From Campanula takesimana (Eukaryota; Streptophyta; Magnoliopsida; Asterales; Campanulaceae), in assembly GCA_026119855.1 (NCBI GenBank), contig JAOWBW010000428.1:744001-808000 (forward strand): a stretch of 64,000 bases of DNA, in the 5' to 3' direction. The position numbers and the translations under genes were made by a program. The number at the start of each line of letters is the position of its first letter. Position 1 is the first letter of the stretch. The notes under the pieces were generated by a model. The model made no database searches and was not told the origin of the DNA. It saw only the letters and a list, made by a program, of their open reading frames with translations. This document shows positions 11,845 through 21,881 of this stretch, in pieces.

Positions 11845-12280
11845 AGCAAACGGATCCTTCCTTAGCAAACGGATCCCGCATCAGCAAACGGATCCCGCTT
11901 CAGCAAACGGATCTCGCATCAGCAAACGGGTCCCGCATCAGCAAACAGATCCTGCCTTAGCAAACGGATCCCACCTCTAGCAAATGGATCTCGCATCAGC
12001 AAACGAATCCCGCTTCAGCAAACGGATCCCGCATCAGCAAACGGGTCCCGTATCAGCAAACGGATCCCGCCTCAGCAAACGGATCCTTTATCAGCAAACG
12101 AATCCCGCACCAGCAAACGGATCCCGCACCAGCAAACGGATCCCACACCAGCAAACGGATCCCGCTTCAGCAAACGGATCCCGCACCAGCAAACGGATCC
12201 CGCACCATCAAACGGATCCCGCATCAGCAAACGGACCCCGCATCAGCAAACGGATCCCGCTTCAGCAAGACGGATCCCGC
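11845..12280. repeat. 19-bp tandem repeat (gcaaacggatcccgcatca)
   Basis: About 23 copies of a 19-bp unit with consensus gcaaacggatcccgcatca lie head to tail. The core gcaaacgg is the reverse complement of the ccgtttgc core at 1588-2160 and 12621-12710, so all three arrays share one ancestor but have evolved different unit lengths. The open frame at 11984-12409 is a translation of the repeat. Confidence 0.9.
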
Positions 12281-12444
12281 CATATCCTTTCTACATCAAT
12301 AAAGCCGCTCACACAGGGAGCGCACCCCCATCTTTCACAATTTCAAAATTCCCCTCTTTCTTTAAATTGCGGCCGTGGTGGGCCGCCTCAAGCCACCACA
12401 CCTTTTTAAATTTTTGTGGCCGTGGTGGGCCGCCTCAAGCCAAC

Positions 12445-12615
12445 AAGGGTGAGAACATCTCCGTGTCCAACGAAAGGCTCTTCAACATAATAATAGCCAT
12501 GGGGGAACAAATGGATAGACTTGTCGAGGATGCCCGCCGCAAGGATGATTTGGGGCAAGACCGTCTTGATCTCAAGAGGAAAATTCACAAGGAAGAAATG
12601 TCGGAACTTAAGGCT
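12445..12615 (+). pseudogene. Fragment of Tat gag N-terminus
   Basis: The frame contains MGEQMDRLVEDARRKDDLGQ and IHKEEMSELKARL, matching MGEQMDRIVEDARRKDNLWQ and IHKEEVSELKARL of the nested element's gag (5929-6558). It joins directly to a ggccgtggtgggccgcctcaagcc block on the left. On the right it breaks at ctcgtttgctgaag, where 29-bp repeats begin. It is only about 57 codons long and is therefore a broken piece. Confidence 0.7.
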
Positions 12616-12620
12616 CGTTT

Positions 12621-12712
12621 GCTGAAGTGTGGGACCCGGAGGACCGTTTGCTGAAGTGCGGGACCCGGAGGACCGTTTGCTGAAGTGCAGGACCCGGAGG
12701 ACCGTTTGCTTT
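12621..12712. repeat. 29-bp tandem repeat, three copies
   Basis: The unit gctgaagtgygggacccgga plus ggaccgttt (29 bp) starts at 12621, 12650 and 12679. It shares the ccgtttgc core with the arrays at 1588-2160 and 11845-12280. It marks the breakpoint between the two Tat elements. The sequence right of it (12740-12865) is an inverted match to 11730-11840. Confidence 0.85.
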
Positions 12713-13315
12713 GAATGGATGTAGATCTTGCTTGATGATTCTGTGGTTCACCCCGGACCAAATTGTTGTCGTGAGTCGTACTTTGATGTTGACTGTTTGA
12801 CTTTGACTTTTGATGGGGTGCGGGCACAGTTGACTGCGGAGTGCTTTGTGCTGGGGATGAATTGTAAAAACTGATTTTTGAGAAAATAAAAGACACCCTA
12901 CTCTGAGTGGGAGTTTCTATCTTATTATAGTTTTTAGACATGCCTTAAGGGCGGACCAAATTAATGTGTGCCCAGCCGAGTGTTTGCTGTCGTCGTTTGA
13001 GCTTCTCTTGTTGCTGGGCTCTGATTTCTTGCAGGTTGAAGGCGTTTGAACGTGCCTGGGTGCTGTTCTGAACTGACAAATGCTATTTTTGGAGCCTTCT
13101 TCTACCTGGGACACGGGCGCTTCCTTTCTTGGAGACGGGACGCGCGCGCCTTATAAACTGGTGTCGGGAGGCGCGCGCCTCTAGGAGGCGAAATTCAGGG
13201 CCTGACATTTGCTGACCAAAAGATTCCCCAACAGCTATAATATCAGCTTCTGGTCAATAATTCGATTCCAACAGCCCTTTTCTGCCATTTTTGAACACCG
13301 CTTTATTGCTCAATT
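12713..13315. other. Non-coding region upstream of the antisense ORF
   Basis: No gene is seen. The part at 12740-12865 is an inverted match to 11730-11840. At 13111 (weak), 13140 and 13169 lie CpG-rich decamers at 29-bp spacing, with a TATA-like ttataaa at 13151-13157 between the second and third. The arrangement suits a plus-strand promoter for the ORF starting at 13316 or 13337, but this is inference. Confidence 0.5.
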
Positions 13316-14731
13316 TTGCTTGTGATCTTCTCTCCCATGGCTTCTAACCCTTTTAGTCTTGATGCTAAGGTTGTCAAGAGTTATGAGAAGGATTTGTCGA
13401 CCTTCGTGTATTCTTTCAAGACACATCCCAAAAACGCTTTCATCAAAGATTTCGGGTTTCGAATTCTTTTCACTTTACGGACATTGAAGCCGGATTGGGA
13501 CTTATTGAAGAATGCTGCAGCCTTTTGGGATTGTGATAGCCATACATTCAACTTTTCGGCTAATGAAATGGTGCCGACCGTCGATGATTTTGGGGCCATT
13601 CTGGGTATACCTTTGGCCGGTCGGATTGCCGTCCCTAAGTACTACCGCGGTGTTGTTGATTCTTGGGTTGACCTTCTGAATCTCCCTATTGGAGAGGTGA
13701 AGAAGATGATGCACGGGACCGTTGTTGACATAACTGAGCTTCCGATGTTTTTCAGTTTGTATTCGGAAGATGTCGCGGTTCAGTCCTTAAAGAGAAATGC
13801 CATGGCTGTATGCCTTTTCAGCAAGGTTTTGTTTGTCACTCCTCTGGGTACTGCGGATGCGCAGTTGGCTGAAATCGTGTTGCAGGCGAAAGGACAGCGA
13901 TTTAGCATAGTTCCGCTCATTGTAGGAGAGACCTTGCATGGTTTGGACGAATTGCACCATACGGGCGAGATGCGACGAGGAAGCCCCTTGCTTTTGACCA
14001 TATGGCTTCGGGAGCATTTCAGGCTTTATGCATCAGATGGCGACCTTTCTCCTTTTACTGTTCATAGGCGACGGTTGCTGATTAGAGATTTGACCGAAGA
14101 GGGTTGGAGGAAATTTTTTGCTTCTCGTCTTACAGCTGACGTTGAGTGGTGTCCTTGGGGTCTTCGCCCTTTTGTGGAGTGGACGTCCGGTTTTCAGTAC
14201 GTGGTTTTGCCCGGGTTGAGAGATTCTTCGTTTTACCAACCAGAATGGGTTCTGAGGCAATTTGGCCGTCAGCAGATAATTCCTTTTCCGAGGAACGGGA
14301 GGCTTCGTCCAGTTTCCTATATGGGTCCGGACTTCTCAAATGAGCTTCAGTCGGCTTAGGCAGATGATCGTAACCGTTGGGCTTCCGCTCCATTGCACCG
14401 GGGTAGTATTTTTCTTCCCAAGAGTTACTTGGATCATTTGCTTGGTACCGTCTACCGCGGCATTACTTGGATAGATGCTCTTCGGGTTGAGTTGCTAGGA
14501 AAGGACTTTGAGCCCAGCAGTGCTTTGAGGTACAAGGAAGCTGCTATTGATGTGAACAACATTCCGACCGACCCTTTTGGTACCCCTTTGGATGACTTTT
14601 ATGCTCGGAGGCGCTCTATTGCGTAGAAGATATCGGTCCGTATCAGTGTCCCTAGGCCTCCCAAGAAGAGTAAGATTGATGGTCGCTCGGGTGGTCCTTC
14701 AAAAGCCAAGAGAAAATTAGATTTTTCCTAG
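13316..14731 (+). pseudogene. Antisense extra ORF of Tat element (DUF7745/plant-mobile-domain-like)
   Basis: One reading frame runs from an ATG at 13316 (a second at 13337, MASNPFSLD, may be the better start) to a stop at 14729-14731, about 471 codons. In-frame TAG codons at 14357-14359 and 14624-14626 interrupt it; both fit CAG to TAG changes. The protein has an N-terminal globular domain with segments such as FNFSANEMVPTVDDFGAILG and RRGSPLLLTIWLREHF. These recall DUF7745 / plant-mobile-domain-type proteins found in plant genomes and in Tat elements. The tail is basic (PPKKSK, KAKRKLDFS), possibly a nuclear signal. The ORF is opposite in strand to pol and lies between integrase and the missing 3' LTR. 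Extra antisense ORFs are known in Tat elements, but their function is unknown. Confidence 0.7.
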
Positions 14732-15134
14732 TACCCCCAAGAGATTGCAATTAAAATAGACCACTTGTTTAGGATTTAATGTTTTAATGTCTTTTAATAG
14801 CTTAACATTTCCATTGTAATGATAAAAATAATTCAAGAAATGAATAAAAAATTGCATCTCGTTAAATTTGAAATGGTTTGGGTATTTGTTTATGTTTTAG
14901 ACCGCACCCGAAGGTTGCCTACATTCCTCCAGTGTAGAGGCTCAGGTCTCCTTAGTTCAAACAAACGAAGACCATTTTTTTTTTTTTGCACCCTGTTTTT
15001 TGCCTAGACCGCCCTTTCGGGTTTTCAATCTAGCGGGCTTCTTTTTTTTGTACGTGCTCTAATTTTTTCCTAGGCCGCCCTTGCGGGTTTTCAACCTAGC
15101 GAGCTCTTTTTTTTTTTTTAATGGTCTTTGTTTA
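14732..15134 (-). other. Spacer between integrase and antisense ORF
   Basis: No gene is seen. It holds AT-rich sequence likely to be the 3' end of the antisense transcript, the 'gcctacattcctccagtgtagagg' motif (14911-14940) and two diverged copies of a 'cctagaccgccctttcgggttttcaa' block (15003-15030, 15070-15098), each followed by a T-run. The same blocks recur at 4745-4775, 5437-5470 and inverted at 9170-9190. Confidence 0.6.
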
Positions 15135-16590
15135 TTAGACGTAAAATCTCTTCAATTTGTTGAGGTTGACCTCTTTTGGCAGCTGATCTCCGTCTAAATC
15201 CACGAGTCGGACTGCACCGCCGCTTAGTATCTTCTTGACTACGTACGAACCGATCCATCAGGGTCCCCATTTTCCAAGGGGGTTCATGGCATTGGGAGGG
15301 TGTTGTCTTAGGACCAAATCTCCCACACTGATGTTTCGGGGCTTCACCTTTTTGTTGAAAGCCCTAGCCATTCTTTGTTGATAGGCCCTCGTACGTTCGA
15401 TTGCCCTTAGCCTTTTCTCGTCGAGTAGGGCTAGCTGTTCATATCGACTTTGCATCCAATCAACTTCATTGACTTGGTTCTCGAGGAGGACCCGTAGGGA
15501 TGGAACTTCGAGCTCTATTGGTAGTACAGCTTCGGAACCATATACCAGTGCATAAGGAGTTTCTCCAGTCGCTGTCCGTATTGATGTGCGGTAGCCCCAT
15601 AACGCTAGGGTGGCTTTTCGGGCCAATCCCTTCCAGTGAAGGCCATTTTCTTCACAACGGTCTCAATTGTCTTATTAGCTGCCTCGATCGCACCGTTTGC
15701 TTGAGGGTGGTATGGAGATGACTTATGCTTAGTAATCTTGTATTCTACCAGGAGCGCGTCCATCTCTTTCTCAAAGTGATAACCGTTGTCTGAGTTGATC
15801 TCATGAGGAACGCCGTATCGGCATATGATGTGGGTTTTCACGAATTCGGCCACTTTCTTGGCGTTGAGAACTCGGTAAGCCTGTGCTTCGAACCATTTTG
15901 TAAAATAGTCCACGGCTACTAGGACAAAAGATTGTCCGTTGCTGCCGGTAGGGTGGACTTTGCCAATGATGTCTATGCCCCAACAAGAGAAAGGCCAAGG
16001 CGTGGTCATATTGTAAAGCTGTGAGGGTGGAGCGTGCTGTAGATTGGCATGGAATTGGCATTTGGCGCACCTCTTGACTTTCTCGATGCAGTTCCTTTCC
16101 ATGGTACTCTAATAATAACCTATGCGGAGTATCTTTTTGGTCAACATAAACTCATTCATGTGGGGCCCACATTCACCTTCGTGGATCTCATGCATTATTT
16201 CTTGAGCTTCGGTCTCATTTGCGCATAGGAGGTTGATCCCTTCGTGGTGCTTTTTGTAGACTCTGTCCTCAATCAGTACATATCGGGAGGCTAGTCTTTG
16301 CAATGCCATTTGAGACTTCTTATTGCTATTCTCGGGGTAAGTACCATCCTTGAGGAAACTCATGATATCTGCATACCACGGGGAGTTTTCTTGGACCTCG
16401 TTGATCTCGATACTCATGCAGTATGCCGGACTGTTTCGTCGGGAAATTTTGAAGGGCTTCACCATTTTACCCTCAGGTATTTCGACCAGTGAAGCGATGG
16501 TAGCTAGTGCATCAGGGAAACGGTTTTTGTCCCTTGGCAGGTAGTTGAAGGTGATTTCTTGAAACTGTTCAACCAACTCCTCGAGATGTT
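15135..16590 (-). pseudogene. Tat integrase (broken)
   Basis: It begins with a segment linking RNase H to integrase, then a zinc-binding region (HEIHEGECGPHMNEF, then CAKCQFHAN). The catalytic core keeps all three acidic residues: WGIDIIGKVHP, EINSDNGYHF and GAIEAANKTIE. The C-terminal part (ETPYALVYGSEAVLPIELEV, then VGDLVLRQ) ends at a stop near 15135. It is disabled by a TAG at 16109-16111 (in the usual GYYW position), a frameshift at about 15605-15626 and a TGA at 15258-15260. Integrase inserts the cDNA into the genome; this copy cannot make a full protein. Confidence 0.88.
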
Positions 16591-16600
16591 GACCATACCG

Positions 16601-18452
16601 TTACAGAGTCGAGTCTTGAATCTTCCATTTTCCAGATGTCTGATTGATGATGAGCAAGGAATCACCGAATACTTCTAAACTTGTGACATTTCTCTCGAGG
16701 GCTGCTTCGAGCCCCGCTATGCATGCTTCGTACTCAGCGGTGTTGTTGGTGGCTTCAAATTCGAGGCGGATAGCGATTGGAGTATATATGTCCTTTGGAT
16801 CAACAAGTAACATCCCTATGCCATATCCATGCTTATTGGCTGCGCCATCGAAAAAAATTTGCCACTTATTTTCCTCTGTTGTAGCACAAATTAAATGCTC
16901 ATCGGGGAACTGTACATCCTCCCCCTTCACTTCGTCACACGGAAATTCAGCAAGCTGATCACTGAACACTTTCCCCCTGATGGATTTGAGTGTGATGTAA
17001 GTGATATCGTAGCCAGCGAGCATGAAATACCATTTGGCTATTCTTGTTGACATGAAGGGCTTCTCGAAGATGTAACGGAGCGGGTCCACTTTTGCTACCA
17101 ACTTGATTGGGAAGGCCTCCATATAATGCTTGAGCTTTTGAGTAACCCAAACCAATGCAGCGCAAGACTTCTCTAAGACAGAGTAGTTCTTCTCAGCTCC
17201 TTGAAACCGGCGGCTGACAAAGTAGATAGCATTCTCTTTTGTGGAGTCTCGCTATTCTTGCGCTAACATAGCCCCTAGGGCTTCATCATTGACAGTGAGA
17301 TAGAGCAAGAGAGGCTTCTCTTTGTGCGGTGGAACCAAAACTGGAGGGCATGTCAAGTAATGCTTCACTTGGTCGAAGGCTTCTTGGCACGCATCGGTCC
17401 ATTTTAGAGCCACATTTTTCTTGAGTAGCTTGAAGATCGGTTCACACATGAAGGTGAGTTGGTGCACAAACCGACTGATGTATTGAAGTCTGCCCATGAA
17501 ACCTTTGATTTCTTTCTACGTCTTTGGGGGAGGCATGTCAATGATTGCCTTGATCTTGGAGGGATCGACTTCAATTCCTCTTTCAGTGACCATGTAACCG
17601 AGAACCTTTCCTCTGACGACCCCGAAAGTGCACTTTGCGGGATTGAGTCTCATGTTGTGTTGTCGAAGCCTTTCAAAGAACTTGTGAAGATCGATCAAAT
17701 GTTGACCATCTGTTCCCTTCGAATGGATGATCATGTCGTCTACATAGACCTCGATCGTTTTATGAATCATGTCATGGAATAGATCTGTAACAGCCCTCTG
17801 GTAAGTAGCCCCAGCGTTCCTTAGCCCGAACGGCATGACTATGTAGCAGAAGGTCCCCCACGGAGTTGTGAAAGCTGTCTTGTGTTGATCCTCTTCGGAC
17901 ATGAGAATCTGATTGTAACCGGCAAAACCGTCAACAAATGAGCAAACTTCATAGTTGGCAGTTGAAACGACGAGCATGTCGATGTTTGGTAGTGGAAAAT
18001 CATCTTTCGGGGAAGCTTTGTTCAAATCCCAGAAGTCCACACAAACTCGAACCTTGCCGTTTGCCTTTCTGACTGTCACGATGTTGGCTAGCTAAGTCGG
18101 ATACTCAATGACTTTGATGAAACCCACACTGAGGAGCTTTTCAATCTCTTCTTTGACTTGTAGAGACCATTCTAGCATGATCTTTCGGAGCTTCTGCTTT
18201 ACTGGCTTGGCATCCTCTCTGATCGGAATTCTGTGCTCCGCGACCTTTCTGTCCAAACCCGGCATGTGTCTGTACGACCATGCGAATACATCCACGAATT
18301 CTCTGAGCAGTGCAGTCAATCTGTCTTTGTCTTCCCCCTTGAAGAAGCTGCCAATCTTCGTTTCTTTCGGCTCTTCGTCGGTACCCAGATTAACAACATG
18401 CATTTCCTTATCAGCCCCTGGACCATTTTCACCACGACAACGAACCTGTTGA
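16601..18452 (-). pseudogene. Tat reverse transcriptase and RNase H regions (broken)
   Basis: RT shows RVCVDFWDLNKASPKDDFPL, the PWGTFCYIVMPFGLRNAGAT segment and the catalytic YVDD (about 17732-17746). The classical RNase H region follows (KPLLLYLTVNDEALGAML). The stretch at 16601-17155 ends in a second RNase H-like domain (WQIFFDGAANKHGYGIGMLL, then NNTAEYEACIAGLEAAL), a known feature of the Tat lineage. Stops in the same frame lie at 18092-18094 (TAG), 17516-17518 (TAG), 17252-17254 (TAG) and 16601-16603 (TAA), and a frameshift lies near 18430. Otherwise the residues look well preserved, so loss of function is recent. Confidence 0.9.
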
Positions 18453-19359
18453 GTAGTTCATTTAGGTATGTTATGTTTTCATGGTCTATTTCATCATAAT
18501 TTGAATCGTTATTAACTTGTTCATTAAGTTCGTTATTAGTTAATTCATCATTTATGATGTTTTCAATCTCAGGGTACTCAGAAATATCAAATTTTTCATT
18601 AGCAAAGAAAGGAAACACACGCTCGGCTATTGCCTCCATATCCTCTTGGGTGAGGGCATTGGAAACACTCTCGGACTCGAAGGTAAGTGTGAGACGCTCT
18701 TCCTTTGTTGCTGTACGGGGTATGCAACCCATTTCTCGGATCAAGAAATCCTCGGATTCTATTGGCCCCTTCATTGAATACCAGTTGTTGATTGGCTCGG
18801 AGCTTGGCGGGATCTCACTGACGGTTTCCTTTCTGACGACGGTGTCGTAGATGGCGTTGACTTGACAATCGTTCATGATGGCAAATTCCTCGAACATGGA
18901 GGCTATATCGGATAGTTCTGCCCCCACGGTAATCTCTACCTCGGACTCTGCAGTCACTTTCTTGCCCCACCACTCTCGGGGTGACATTGGAGTAGGCTTC
19001 CTTTCTTGTGTCGATATTTCACAATCAGTGAAGATCTCAAGACCGGGTTTTCTGACGCCCTTGTCGTTAACCCATGGTTCGGGAAAGATCATGTACGGAA
19101 CATTTTCCCCTTGGCGAACAAAATAACCGTTTAGTGTGTTGCGGTAAGGCCTCAAGTTAGGGATTTCATACTGTCGACCTTCTTTGCGAGCTTGGGTCTT
19201 TTGATTCTTGACTGCTTGCTCGTATTTCAAGTCATCTTTGGTAGGCTCGTACCCCAGACCAAACTTGTTCTTGACAAAAGGAACTTCTACGGGGTGCAAT
19301 ATCCCTTGTTGATGCTTCCCTAGGCCTAGACCGGGAAAGTGATTCATGTTCCTCATCAT
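18430..19359 (-). pseudogene. Tat protease-RT linker region
   Basis: This frame starts at MMRNMNHFPGLGLGKHQQG and covers a long acidic linker before RT, usual in Tat polyproteins. It includes a G-patch-like FPGLGLGKHQQGI near the start and PREWWGKKV further on, and is rich in Glu and Asn near the end. It is offset from the protease frame by a frameshift near 19360 and from the RT frame by one near 18430. I assign no enzymatic function. Confidence 0.65.
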
Positions 19360-20054
19360 GCGGAGGTTTTAGGATTGCCAAGGGTCCATTGTCTGTTTCC
19401 TCCTTCTTTGTCGATGGTGTTGACGCTGGAGAGAGTGGCATCTTCTATCCCGTGTTGGACTTGGTGAACGGGTTGTCCCCCATTTATGTAGATGGTGATA
19501 TTCTCGGCCATGATGGTGACTACCTCGTCCCCATTTCTGATTTTGACACACTGATGGAGAGTGGAAGGTACCGCATTGGAACTGTGGATCCAAGGTCGGC
19601 CCAAAAGTAAGTTGAATGACGCATGGACATCAAGTACTTGGAATGGAACGGACATGATCATGCTGGCAAATTCGATATCAACTTCTAACATTCCCATGAC
19701 TGTACGGGCAGTGCTGTCGTACCCTCTAATGACTTGTGCGGAGGGTTGTAAATCGGAGCTTTTGAGCCCTAGTATGCCCATGACTCGGCTAGGCATTAAG
19801 TTGAGTGCAGAACCACCGTCTACTAGAACTCTTGAGATGGGTCTCCCCCTTGCCCTTACTTTGAGGTAGATGGCTTCATTGTGTTCGGACCCAAATGGCG
19901 GGAGGTCCATGTCGGCAAAAGTGATGACATTGCCGAAGTGAATGTGTCCTATCATTGCTGTGAGGTCTTCAAGAGTCGTGTCGGGAGAGACTGATGTGTC
20001 ATCCAAGTTCTTGATGACGAGGTCTCGGTGTTTCTTTGATGATGCAATAAGGTC
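19356..20054 (-). pseudogene. Tat aspartic protease
   Basis: The protein carries RVLVDGGSALNLMP; the DGGS active site is typical of Tat-lineage proteases, which process the gag-pol polyprotein. The following LLLGRPWIHSSNAVPSTLHQ is the conserved region after the second half of the fold. It is in the same frame as gag and separated only by the TAG at 20055-20057, so gag and protease were one open frame before that mutation. It ends at a frameshift near 19360. Confidence 0.85.
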
Positions 20055-21698
20055 CTAGATGGATATGTTAGCTTGCGTCTTCTTGAGTTGTGTTAACAAA
20101 GGATCTTCAGGTACGTCGCGTGCTTGCGATCTTTGAGAAGAGGTGTTGGTTGCTGCGGTATTGGGAGGGATTGTGCTCGTTGTTACTCGGCCACTGCGAG
20201 TTAGCACGTTCACGGTCCCGTGTAGCTTCTTCTTCCTATTCTCTAAGACTTCCCTCATAATCTCATCATAAGTCACAACATAACAAGAATTATCAAGTTT
20301 ATTCATATCATTGGAGCCCTCATTCACAATTGGGATCGAATGAGTGGTTCCTTCAAACTCTCCTACCTCTATTACATTGATACCACCCTCATTAGGGATT
20401 ATGAATTCCTTCTTGTCTATGAGGTCTTGGATGGTGTTGTGGATGGAGAAGCAATCCTCGGTGAGGTGGCCGGTGCATTGATGGTAGTCACACCATTTGT
20501 GGTGGGCATGATTGGGATGGAGCGGTTGTGGTTGCTTGTACCCTTGGAGAGGAGGTATTTGCCCCTTGGCCTTTAGAGCTTCATAGGCCTCGGTGATGGT
20601 CATGCCATTGAGAGGAGTGTAGACGCGGTCGTTTTGGAACCGCTTGCCTTGTGGTGGAGGGACCTTCTTGTAATTCACCTTGTCAGTAGTAACGGCATTA
20701 ACAGAAGCCTCTTTGTTTGAACTAGAGGCGGCCTTGTATCGGTAAGTAGGAGTGGCCTTTTTAATCTCCTTGAGCAAGTCATCCATGCGTACCCCCGCCT
20801 CATACATTTGGGAGAAGTCGGAGTAGCAAGCCCCACTTAGGTGGGTGCGGAGATCAATCTTGAGACACTTGAGAAAGATGTCCATTTGCTTTTTTGTGTT
20901 TGGCCTCTCAACAATTTCAGAGAGCTTGTCATTCCATCTCCTTGTGAAGTCAATGAAGGATTCGTTGTCTCTTTGAGTGGTGTTCTCGAGCTCTTTCCTT
21001 GTGGGCCTGTGAGTGGTATTGCCTTGATATTGATTTTTGAAGGCAAGCATAGCGGCATCCCAATCAAGACAGACAGTGAGCGGGAGAGTTTCATACCAAT
21101 CCTTTGTCGCCCCCTCGAGGGTGAGAGGAAAGCATTGAGCCATAACTTTTGGGGAGACCTTCTTCGGAACCATAGCCCAAATGTAAGTCTCGATGTGAGC
21201 CATCGGGCATGAGTTTCCCTTAAACTTGCTAATGTCGGGCGTCTTGAATTTGTCGGGGAGAGCGGCCATCGTGCTCATGAGGATGGATGACTGATAAAGG
21301 CTTGTGTTGGAGCCTTTTCCCATGTTGAGCCCGTCGAATTTCTGATCAATGTAGGCCATGATGGAATCGACCATTTTCGGGTCGTTGTTGTTGGTGCTTG
21401 GTCCTCCCACTTTTTTTGTGCGGGCACTGACATATGGGCTTTCAAACAAACCCTTGGTCCACTCGGATTCCTCATTGTCATTAACCTCCTTGTTCTTGGA
21501 GAGCTTGAGGAGCTTGGCTTTCAGTTGGTCAACCTCAGCCTCGTGGGCCTCCCTTTGACTGTCGACATGAGCTTGCCACAAGGCTTCTTTGGTTTGAGCC
21601 TCTTGGTTAAGGGTAGAGACTTGTTTTTGGAGTGTTTGAACCATGGCAGAAAGCTGTTCGAGAGTCATGGCGTTGTTGGTGCTGGAGTCGCCGGCCAT
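20055..21698 (-). CDS. gag: Tat gag protein (ends at a premature TAG)
   Basis: The likely start is MAGDSSTNN (ATG at 21696-21698); the frame is open upstream to 21881 and an earlier ATG exists. The product is about 547 aa. Order: a heptad-rich coiled-coil-like part (LEQLSAMVQTLQKQVSTLNQ), then a retrotransposon gag/capsid domain in roughly the middle third (TLEGATKDWYETLP, QRDNESFIDFTRRWNDKLSE). A Cys/His segment follows (HHKWCDYHQCTGHLTEDCF) and last the motif SGRVTT. Gag forms the particle that packages element RNA. In this family gag continues into protease; here a TAG (in place of a likely CAG) cuts the fusion, so only gag would be made. Confidence 0.85.
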   Translation of the reverse strand: MAGDSSTNNAMTLEQLSAMVQTLQKQVSTLNQEAQTKEALWQAHVDSQREAHEAEVDQLKAKLLKLSKNKEVNDNEESEWTKGLFESPYVSARTKKVGGPSTNNNDPKMVDSIMAYIDQKFDGLNMGKGSNTSLYQSSILMSTMAALPDKFKTPDISKFKGNSCPMAHIETYIWAMVPKKVSPKVMAQCFPLTLEGATKDWYETLPLTVCLDWDAAMLAFKNQYQGNTTHRPTRKELENTTQRDNESFIDFTRRWNDKLSEIVERPNTKKQMDIFLKCLKIDLRTHLSGACYSDFSQMYEAGVRMDDLLKEIKKATPTYRYKAASSSNKEASVNAVTTDKVNYKKVPPPQGKRFQNDRVYTPLNGMTITEAYEALKAKGQIPPLQGYKQPQPLHPNHAHHKWCDYHQCTGHLTEDCFSIHNTIQDLIDKKEFIIPNEGGINVIEVGEFEGTTHSIPIVNEGSNDMNKLDNSCYVVTYDEIMREVLENRKKKLHGTVNVLTRSGRVTTSTIPPNTAATNTSSQRSQARDVPEDPLLTQLKKTQANISI

Positions 21699-21881
21699 TG
21701 ATGATGTAGAAGCTGTTGGAGTGATCGGTTCACGGACAAGCCTATTGGATGAATACCTATAGATGCGGAGAGTACCAATCGGACCTATAATTGGAGAAGT
21801 AGCCCTTGTCAGTCTCGGTTCACACTTTCGGTCCATGAAGAGGTTGAGAACACACAGTTGGGCACACGACTTGAACCACAT

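Larger units (their letters stand above)
9080..12615 (+). mobile_element. Decayed plus-strand Tat relic (host of the nested element)
   Basis: This sequence matches 1440-4920 of the nested element in inverted orientation and holds plus-strand gag remnants at both ends. No LTR or primer site remains. The order of blocks near its right end is rearranged: the cgctcacacagggagcg block precedes, rather than follows, the two gtggccgtggtgggcc blocks. At about 12616 it abuts sequence in the orientation of the larger minus-strand Tat element. It starts with the second copy of the duplication cttat (9080-9084). Poly-A lies at 11104-11130. Confidence 0.7.

Noticed and set aside
11845..12712. Regular short repeats (19 and 29 bp) that could suggest a CRISPR array
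   Set aside because: The units are head-to-tail without unique spacers, sit in plant retrotransposon DNA and have no cas genes near them.
16644..16958. Plus-strand frames within the Tat pol region, e.g. 104 codons
   Set aside because: They lie opposite clearly conserved RNase H coding.
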